A DNA stretch of 21,679 nucleotides from Bacteroidota bacterium (lineage in GTDB: Bacteria; Bacteroidota; Bacteroidia; Flavobacteriales; Weeksellaceae). The notes under the pieces are model-generated. The model ran no database searches, was not told the origin of the DNA, and was given only the letters and a program-made list of their open reading frames with translations. This document shows, piece by piece, positions 15,942-21,679 of this stretch. The translations under genes were made by a program, and so were the position numbers. Every line of letters starts with the position of its first letter. Position 1 is the stretch's first letter. Location: contig JAEZDQ010000104.1 in assembly GCA_023433225.1 (NCBI GenBank), positions 1 through 21,679 of the forward strand, in the 5' to 3' direction.

Positions 15942-17447
15942 TTAGCGGATTCCATGCATCAATTTGTTCAATAACGGTGATGCCAATACGACAATCCCTC
16001 CGGCAACCAATGCAATCCATCCAAAGGAAGTAAAAACAGAAATGTATTGTTCCAAACTGTCGGATAAATTCAGCACTTGGTCTTCGTCTCCACCATTTGT
16101 TCCCGTCAGGGGAGCCAGAATGGTTCCGGCCACGTAATTAGAACCGGCAAAGGACAAGAACCAAGCACCCATCAGTTCACCTGTCATATTTTTAGGAGCC
16201 AATTTGGTCACCATGGAAAGCCCGATGGGTGACAAAAACAATTCCCCAATTGTGTGAAGCAAATAAAGCCCTACCAATGTCCACATGGGAACCAAAAAAT
16301 TGGCTGCGGCTCCTTTACCCAAGATGGTAAAAAGGAAACCGAATCCGACAAACATAATCCCTATACCGAATTTCGCCGGGATGTTCGGGTTCATTTTCCA
16401 TTTATCCAACAAAGGCCAAAGCATAGAAAAAACAGTTCCCAATATCAAAATGAAAAATGCGTTGAATGACTGGGTTTGTCCCGCAGTTATATCCCAAAAG
16501 CCTAAGAAAGCCTCACGGTCAACATTCCGGTCCGCAAATAAAGTTAAAGAAGTTCCGGCTTGTTCAAACAACGACCAGAAAATGATGTTCAGCAAACACA
16601 AAATGATGAAAATAATCATTCGATCCATCAAGACTTTTCCGCCTTTCATCCCTGCCCCGATCAATTTCACCAATACATAAACGGCGACGATGGCCAATAA
16701 ATAACCCACAAACTGGTTGTATTGTAACAGGACATACAGGGCAGGAATCAACAAAATAGAACCAATAACGGTTACATGCAATTTGGTCAACGGACCCAAT
16801 ACTTTCTTCTTCAAACCTTCAGGATCCGGCGGCATTGCAACCTGGCCGTAAAGTTTTTGTCCGGCAATAAAGATGATGATACCCAAAAGCATACCCACAC
16901 CGGCGAGCGCAAATCCGTATTTATAGCCATAGGCTTCACCTACACCCACTGCCACAATGGAAGCTAGAAAGGCTCCTAAATTAATTCCTATATAAAAAAT
17001 GGTGAATCCGGAGTCCCGCCTCACATCCAAATCGCTGTACAATTTCCCGACTATGGAAGATATATTTGCTTTGAAATAGCCATTACCTACGATGATGGCC
17101 GCCATACCCACATACAGCCAATTGAGGCTTCCCCCCAATATGAGAAATTCCCCGATGGCCATCAGGATACCGCCCATGATTACCGCCCATTTATAACCCA
17201 GAACACGGTCTGCCACCCATCCCCCCAAAACAGGAGCCATGTAAACCAATCCCGTGTAAGCCCCATAAATGGCAAATGCTTTTGCATCACCTTCCATCAA
17301 AGCTTTGATGATATAAAGGGATAGTAATCCCCGCATACCATAGTAGCAAAATCGCTCCCACATTTCGGCAAAGAAAAGGACGAATAGCCCTTTGGGATGC
17401 CCTAAGAAATCACCGTGCGGATTGATTAAATTCTCTTCTGTTTTCAT
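15942..17447 (-). CDS. POT (PTR2) family proton-coupled oligopeptide transporter
   Basis: A 501-residue symporter and the most canonical of the four. TM1 has EMWERFCYYG (E28, E31, R32), then GNGYFKANISS (121-131), the PTR2 signature FYIGINLGAF (151-160), TM7 SLFEQAGTSLTLFAD with the standard Glu-Gln, and TM10 GELFLSPIGLS. The length equals that of characterised bacterial POT proteins, without large inserts; only a short loop of about 35 residues (DGGDEDQVLNLSD region) precedes the last helix. It lies 15 bp upstream of the divergent transporter and 21 bp downstream of the preceding one, so cotranscription is likely. Di- and tripeptide uptake is inferred from the family. Confidence 0.95.
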   Translation of the reverse strand: MKTEENLINPHGDFLGHPKGLFVLFFAEMWERFCYYGMRGLLSLYIIKALMEGDAKAFAIYGAYTGLVYMAPVLGGWVADRVLGYKWAVIMGGILMAIGEFLILGGSLNWLYVGMAAIIVGNGYFKANISSIVGKLYSDLDVRRDSGFTIFYIGINLGAFLASIVAVGVGEAYGYKYGFALAGVGMLLGIIIFIAGQKLYGQVAMPPDPEGLKKKVLGPLTKLHVTVIGSILLIPALYVLLQYNQFVGYLLAIVAVYVLVKLIGAGMKGGKVLMDRMIIFIILCLLNIIFWSLFEQAGTSLTLFADRNVDREAFLGFWDITAGQTQSFNAFFILILGTVFSMLWPLLDKWKMNPNIPAKFGIGIMFVGFGFLFTILGKGAAANFLVPMWTLVGLYLLHTIGELFLSPIGLSMVTKLAPKNMTGELMGAWFLSFAGSNYVAGTILAPLTGTNGGDEDQVLNLSDSLEQYISVFTSFGWIALVAGGIVVLASPLLNKLMHGIR

Positions 17448-17468
17448 ATAGTTTAATTTAATTCAATA

Positions 17469-19118
17469 TTAGTGTACATTATTTTCTTTCATAATCCGGT
17501 TCAGCCATTTGAGGATGAGCACGGCAAATAAAGTCGCGATCATCAGAAGCACAAAATTCACCAAAAAGAAATTGGCCTTGTGCTCATATCCGTACCACAA
17601 GCTCGACAAAACACCGGAAAGTTTATTCCCGATTGAAGTCGACAGGAAAAATCCACCCATCATCAAGGCTGTCAACCTCGGCGGGCTGAGTTTGGAAACC
17701 AAGGACAACCCCATCGGACTGAGGCATAATTCTCCCAAAGTAATCACCCCATAACAGGCAATGAGCCACCAGGGCGAAACTTTGACATTCCCGTTGCTTC
17801 CGTAGTAAGCAGCTGCTACCATGACTAGACAAGACAGAGCAGAGATGAACAACCCTAATGCTATCTTTCCCGCTGTGGTCGGCTCTTTGTTTCGTTTCCC
17901 GAGCCTTATAAAGAACCAGACCAATAAGGGTGTGAGAAGAATTACCCATGCCGGATTGACCGACTGGAACAATTCCGTATTCACCAGAAAGACGCTTTCG
18001 CCTTCCATCGGCAGTTTATCGGCTTCCATATTGCTGAAGTAAACGTCTTTTCCTGTTGTTTTTTCAATTTCACCGGCATCATTCCGAACCACGCGGAACT
18101 GCTCGTCATAAACCGTTACTTCGCTGTCTGAATAAGGAATTTCCTCTACCAGATACAAATCGTTCAGCGGCTTTTCCATTTCAGGTGAAACAGCCCGTTC
18201 CGTGTAAAATTTCGCCCATCGGGTCAATGCCGTTCCGTTTTGTTTAAATACCGCCCAAAACATTACTCCGACCGCAAATACCGCGAGCAAAGCAGCAATC
18301 GGTCGTTTGTCGATAGGGTTCGCCCTGAAATAAAGCGATAAATAAAATCCGATTACAGGCAGACAAGCAAATATAAATGCGTCTGTACTGTCACTTCCAA
18401 GGATATTTCCCGGAATCAACCAGCCAATGGCTCCCGCTACGATGGCAGGTAGAAATACGTACAATAAAACTTTGGAGAGCCCCACATCGCCCTTCTCTTT
18501 GGGTTTGATAATGTTGGCTTCTTTGAAGTGTTTCAATCCGAATGAGAATACAATCAATCCGAGCAACAATCCGATTCCTGCAGTAGCAAAAGCTGCTTCC
18601 CAACTGAATTTATTCCGCATAAAAGCTGCGATAATGTTGCAGATAAATGCGCCGATGTTGATTCCCATATAAAAAATATTGTATCCGGAATCCTTCATCG
18701 ATTTGTATTCTTCTTTGGAATATAAATTTCCCAATAAAGTAGAAATATTAGGTTTAAACAAACCGTTCCCTACTATGATAAGCCCCAATGCAACGTAAAA
18801 AGAAGTAAGTCCCGGCAGTGCCAATGCGATGTATCCCGCAGCCATGAGCACGCCTCCTATATACACTGATTTCACATAACCCAAAATCCGGTCAGCCAAA
18901 AAGCCGCCCAAGAAAGGAGTCAAATAAGTTAGGGCGATAAACGTCCCGAAAATATCATCCGCATTCTTATCCAGAAAACCCATTCCGCCCGTGTCCACAT
19001 CGATCATGTAGAGGACGAAGATTCCCAGCATCAAATAATAACCGAATCGTTCCCACATTTCTGTGAAAAACAAAAAATAAAGGCCTTTTGGGTGTTTGGT
19101 ACTCGTCGTCTTGCTCAT
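17469..19118 (-). CDS. POT family transporter with acidic extra loop
   Basis: A 549-residue POT family member. TM1 reads EMWERFGYYL (E20, E23, R24; Leu in place of the usual Gly after YY). GNGLFKPNIST (117-127) and FYMGINIGAF (149-158) are intact, as is TM10 GELCLSPMGLS. Two departures are seen: TM7 has AVFKQNGTALT, so the conserved Glu is Lys292, and a loop of about 88 residues (301-388), acidic and probably beta-rich, follows TM7, which by POT topology would face the periplasm. The gene starts 4 bp after the last base of the peptidase stop codon, so it is the transporter most tightly coupled to that enzyme. The loop could contact peptides or the peptidase, but this is only inference. Confidence 0.92.
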   Translation of the reverse strand: MSKTTSTKHPKGLYFLFFTEMWERFGYYLMLGIFVLYMIDVDTGGMGFLDKNADDIFGTFIALTYLTPFLGGFLADRILGYVKSVYIGGVLMAAGYIALALPGLTSFYVALGLIIVGNGLFKPNISTLLGNLYSKEEYKSMKDSGYNIFYMGINIGAFICNIIAAFMRNKFSWEAAFATAGIGLLLGLIVFSFGLKHFKEANIIKPKEKGDVGLSKVLLYVFLPAIVAGAIGWLIPGNILGSDSTDAFIFACLPVIGFYLSLYFRANPIDKRPIAALLAVFAVGVMFWAVFKQNGTALTRWAKFYTERAVSPEMEKPLNDLYLVEEIPYSDSEVTVYDEQFRVVRNDAGEIEKTTGKDVYFSNMEADKLPMEGESVFLVNTELFQSVNPAWVILLTPLLVWFFIRLGKRNKEPTTAGKIALGLFISALSCLVMVAAAYYGSNGNVKVSPWWLIACYGVITLGELCLSPMGLSLVSKLSPPRLTALMMGGFFLSTSIGNKLSGVLSSLWYGYEHKANFFLVNFVLLMIATLFAVLILKWLNRIMKENNVH

Positions 19119-19121
19119 AGG

Positions 19122-21281
19122 TTATAGATTTTCCAGAATATAATTGGTCATCAAAGTGTACAATTGAATCCTTGTTTTCCCACCGTAAATTCCGTGATTC
19201 TTATCGGGATAAATCATCATATCAAATTGCTTGTTGGCATGAATCAACGCAGAAGCCAGGTCCATTGCATTCTGAACATGGACATTGTCATCCGCCGTTC
19301 CGTGGATCAACAGAAATTTATCCTTTTTATCATCAAATTGCGCTGCATAACTAATGGGTGAATTCCGGTCATAACCTTCCGGATTCTCCTGTGGCGTACG
19401 CATAAAACGTTCGGTATAAACCGTGTCATAATAACGCCAATTCGTAACGGGTGCTACGGCAATCGCCATCTTAAAAACATCCCCGGCGCGGAAAATCGCG
19501 TTACTCGACATATAGCCGCCGTAACTCCATCCCCAAATCCCGATGCGCGACGCATCCACATAATCGTATCCCGCAAACAACCTGCCGGCCTCTATCTGGT
19601 CTTCCACTTCCATTTTGCCCAGATCCATATAAGTCTGCTTCTTGAAAGCGGCTCCTTTTCCGCCTGTCCCGCGGCCGTCCACACAAACCACCAAGTAGCC
19701 CTTCTGAGCAAGCATGAAATACCATTGGTCATTCAAATCATACCATGAATTGCCCACTTCCTGTGAGCCGGGGCCGCTGTATTGGTACATCAAAAGCGGA
19801 TATTTCTTTTTGGGGTCAAAATCTTTGGGTTTAATCATCCAAGCATTCAAATCACTGCCGTTGACTTTTATCGTAAACAATTCTTTGGTACCGGCTCCAT
19901 CCGCTGCAAGCTGTGAAGCGACCCGCGAATTATCCAAAATCATAGCCAATTCCTTGTTTTCTTTTCCGCTTCGCAAATAATAAGTCGATGGCTGTTCTAT
20001 AGACGAAAAATGATTGATGAAATAGTCAAATGTTTTGCTGAACTCTCCTGAATTCGTTCCTTTCCGATCGGTCAACGCCGTTAAGTTTTTACCATCTAAA
20101 CCGATTTTATACACCTGTTTTTCAGTGGAAACTCTTTTTCCATTCCCGGCATTGGATTGAAAATAAATCGTTTTGTCTTTAGGGTTAAATCCATAAAAAG
20201 CCGTCACCTCCCAATCCCCTTTGGTCACCTGATTCTTTAATTTTCCGGATTTTTCATAATGGTAAATATGCCGGTTCCCGTCACGGTCAGACGCCCAAAT
20301 GAAACTATTGTCATCCAGAAATTCCAGCGTGAAATTATCCGTATCAATCCACTTCGCATCGGTTTCGGTAAAAAGCTTATTTAGTTTCTGCGAATTAATT
20401 TCCACCAAATTCACATCCACTTTATTTTGATGACGATTGGAGGTAAGCACCGCCAAAGTGTTTTTATCTTGGGTAAATTTAATTTTTGGGATGTAATAAT
20501 TCTCCACCGAAGAAAGGTTGACTGCATGCGTCCGATTCGACTTCAAATCATAAATATGCAAACTGACCTTGGAATTTTCCTCGCCCGCTTTGGGGTATTT
20601 GAAGCGCATTTCAGTCGGGTACAAATGCTGTTCATAAACCGGAATGTAAAATTCCCGAACCTTTGACTCATCAAACTTCACAAAGGCCAGTGCAGAACCG
20701 TCTGCATTCCAGTCAAAATGCCGGACAAAGCCAAATTCCTCTTCATAAACCCAGTCGCAAATCCCGTTGATGATTTCATTTTTCTTGCCGTCCCTAGTGA
20801 TTTGAGTCACTTTATTCGAAGCCAAATCTTGGTAATACAAATTGTTCTCAAACACAAACCCGACCTTCGTGGCATCCGGCGAAAAAGTCGCTTCCTGAAC
20901 CGGTTTCCCGTCAAAAATGGGTTTAAAAACCTTCGCTTTCACATTATACACCTGCCATTTGGCCGTAAAAGAATGGCGGTAGATCGGTGACTTTTCTGTC
21001 GCCAACAACAAATAACCCTCGTCCGCACTAAACGCATATTCATCATAAACACCCGACAAAATCAGGGTTTTTGAATCGCTTTGATTGACAAAAGAACCAT
21101 AAGCATATTGGTAAATCCCGTTCGCCTCATTCAGCGAATAATGCGCCCCGTCGTTCATCGGATTGATTCCCCACAAACCTTGCGGATAATATTTGCCGCC
21201 CCAAATGTTTTCGAGCGTTATGTTTTGCGCATTGATAACCAGCGCAGTGAGTGCGCAAATCAGTAAATTCAGCTTTTTCAT
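19122..21281 (-). CDS. Secreted S9 family dipeptidyl peptidase IV-like protein
   Basis: A 719-residue serine peptidase. A signal peptide (KKLNLLICALTALVINA, cleavage before Gln19) precedes an eight-bladed-propeller-type N-terminal domain (about 30-470) and an alpha/beta-hydrolase domain (about 480-719). Catalytic residues: Ser586 in GWSYGGY, Asp in GTADDNVH (D664/D665), His696 in KNHGI. The oxyanion Tyr501 lies in YSGPGSQ. DWVYEEEFG (176-184) carries the double Glu (E181/E182) that binds the free N-terminus in DPP IV, so removal of dipeptides with Pro or Ala in second position is predicted. It should act in the periplasm or outside. It is the first gene of the cluster that continues with four POT-type transporters; a promoter box lies 29 bp upstream. 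Confidence 0.95.
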   Translation of the reverse strand: MKKLNLLICALTALVINAQNITLENIWGGKYYPQGLWGINPMNDGAHYSLNEANGIYQYAYGSFVNQSDSKTLILSGVYDEYAFSADEGYLLLATEKSPIYRHSFTAKWQVYNVKAKVFKPIFDGKPVQEATFSPDATKVGFVFENNLYYQDLASNKVTQITRDGKKNEIINGICDWVYEEEFGFVRHFDWNADGSALAFVKFDESKVREFYIPVYEQHLYPTEMRFKYPKAGEENSKVSLHIYDLKSNRTHAVNLSSVENYYIPKIKFTQDKNTLAVLTSNRHQNKVDVNLVEINSQKLNKLFTETDAKWIDTDNFTLEFLDDNSFIWASDRDGNRHIYHYEKSGKLKNQVTKGDWEVTAFYGFNPKDKTIYFQSNAGNGKRVSTEKQVYKIGLDGKNLTALTDRKGTNSGEFSKTFDYFINHFSSIEQPSTYYLRSGKENKELAMILDNSRVASQLAADGAGTKELFTIKVNGSDLNAWMIKPKDFDPKKKYPLLMYQYSGPGSQEVGNSWYDLNDQWYFMLAQKGYLVVCVDGRGTGGKGAAFKKQTYMDLGKMEVEDQIEAGRLFAGYDYVDASRIGIWGWSYGGYMSSNAIFRAGDVFKMAIAVAPVTNWRYYDTVYTERFMRTPQENPEGYDRNSPISYAAQFDDKKDKFLLIHGTADDNVHVQNAMDLASALIHANKQFDMMIYPDKNHGIYGGKTRIQLYTLMTNYILENL

Positions 21282-21516
21282 CCTCAGTGTGTCGCTTTTT
21301 GAGCAGAACCAAAGATAAAAAAATTTAGGAAAGATTATATTTTATTTAACAATCACCCGATTTCCTTAAAACATTTCCTCTTCAACATTACCGATGAATT
21401 TCACTCCCCCAAAACCAAATCCGACCATGATTCTTTAAATCCACACATCAAATGGGACTGCTCCACCGTCAACCCAACCTGCTTTCTATGTTTTTGGATG
21501 AACTTTTTACACGCTT
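21282..21516. other. Upstream region of the peptidase gene
   Basis: Between the peptidase start and the clear part of the array lie a promoter box (21310-21317) and the XRE-like open frame on the minus strand (from 21401). I see no complete gene, RNA or terminator here. Confidence 0.6.
21310..21317 (-). promoter_or_regulatory. -7 promoter box of the peptidase-transporter cluster
   Basis: On the minus strand TATCTTTG matches TAnnTTTG, 29 bp before ATG 21281. A run of A/T lies just upstream; no clear TTG element. As the only good match before the first gene of the cluster, it probably drives the whole unit. Confidence 0.5.
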
Positions 21517-21544
21517 GCCCCAACTCTTTCCTTTTTTCTGCCAA
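21401..21544 (-). other. Possible gene remnant with XRE-like helix-turn-helix sequence
   Basis: A 47-codon minus-strand open frame ending in TGA at 21401. It starts inside the 21-bp array, directly after an in-frame TAG (21545-21547), and has no ATG near its beginning. The residues read LGQACKKF, then IQKHRKQVGLTVEQ, then CGFKESWSDL. The order (Ile-x2-x-Arg, Gly-Leu-Thr-x-Glu-Gln, then Gly-Phe and Ser-Trp) is like helices 1-3 of XRE/HTH_3 domains. Chance resemblance in Lys/Glu-rich sequence is a serious alternative. Confidence 0.25.
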
Positions 21545-21679
21545 CTACTTTCTCTTTCCTGCCAACTGCTTCCTCTTTCCTGCCAACTCTTTCCTCTTTT
21601 CTGCCGACTCTTTCCTCTTTCATGCCAACTCTTTCCTCTTTCCTGCCGACTACTTCCTCTTTCCTACCAACTACTTCCT
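21517..21679. repeat. Second 21-bp tandem array, running off the window
   Basis: Units of exactly 21 bp begin at 21517 (degenerate), 21538, 21559, 21580, 21601, 21622, 21643 and 21664 (cut by the edge). The unit reads CTGCCAACTCTTTCC followed by TCTTTC, with CCA/CCG and ACTACT/ACTCTT/ACTGCT variants. An AACT at 21501 keeps the register, so a further decayed unit may precede. It is almost pure pyrimidine on the plus strand outside CTGCCAA. No spacers and no dyad are seen. It has the same period as the array at 6576-6848 but no convincing sequence identity with it by eye. Confidence 0.92.

Overview
The window looks like chromosomal DNA of a Bacteroidota bacterium, most likely Flavobacteriales. 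GC content is moderate. No Shine-Dalgarno sequences precede the starts. Several genes follow a Bacteroidota-type -7 box (TAnnTTTG). Many exported proteins have a signal peptide whose mature form begins with Gln or Gly. The families present are also typical: a FadL-like porin followed by an SGNH lipoprotein, a DPP IV-type S9 peptidase, a tandem set of POT transporters, and a ComEC without a C-terminal nuclease domain. A Weeksellaceae/Chryseobacterium-like origin is possible, but this is only an impression.

Left part (1-6560) is housekeeping. It holds the 5' two thirds of polA (minus, cut by the window edge), a small secreted protein of unknown function (plus) that meets a 2Fe-2S ferredoxin gene stop to stop, and a YceI-family gene. 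A folD-queE pair follows (minus), overlapping by GTGA. This overlap and the folD promoter together fix both start sites. A divergent HI0933-like flavoprotein gene follows, with a long imperfect hairpin over its start codon.

Middle part (6561-11901): a non-coding stretch carries 13 degenerate tandem units of exactly 21 bp. After it come a promoter, a FadL-type outer-membrane protein and, 8 bp later, a surface-type SGNH lipoprotein. A strong intrinsic terminator closes this pair, and comEC follows.

Right part (11891-21281, all minus) reads as one operon: a secreted DPP IV-like dipeptidyl peptidase, four consecutive POT/MFS transporters and a secreted thioredoxin-fold protein. The first two transporters lie within 21 bp of their upstream neighbours. 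The peptidase would release Xaa-Pro dipeptides outside the inner membrane and the transporters would import them. One of the four transporters is strongly divergent and has a soluble insert of about 115 residues. Another has an acidic loop of about 88 residues and a changed TM7 Glu.

Right edge (21282-21679) carries a second tandem array, again of period 21 bp, polypyrimidine on the plus strand and running off the window. Between it and the peptidase gene is a short minus-strand open frame resembling the first helices of an XRE-type helix-turn-helix domain, possibly a gene remnant. The two 21-bp arrays are the least explained structures here. No CRISPR, phage, insertion sequence, tRNA or rRNA was seen.
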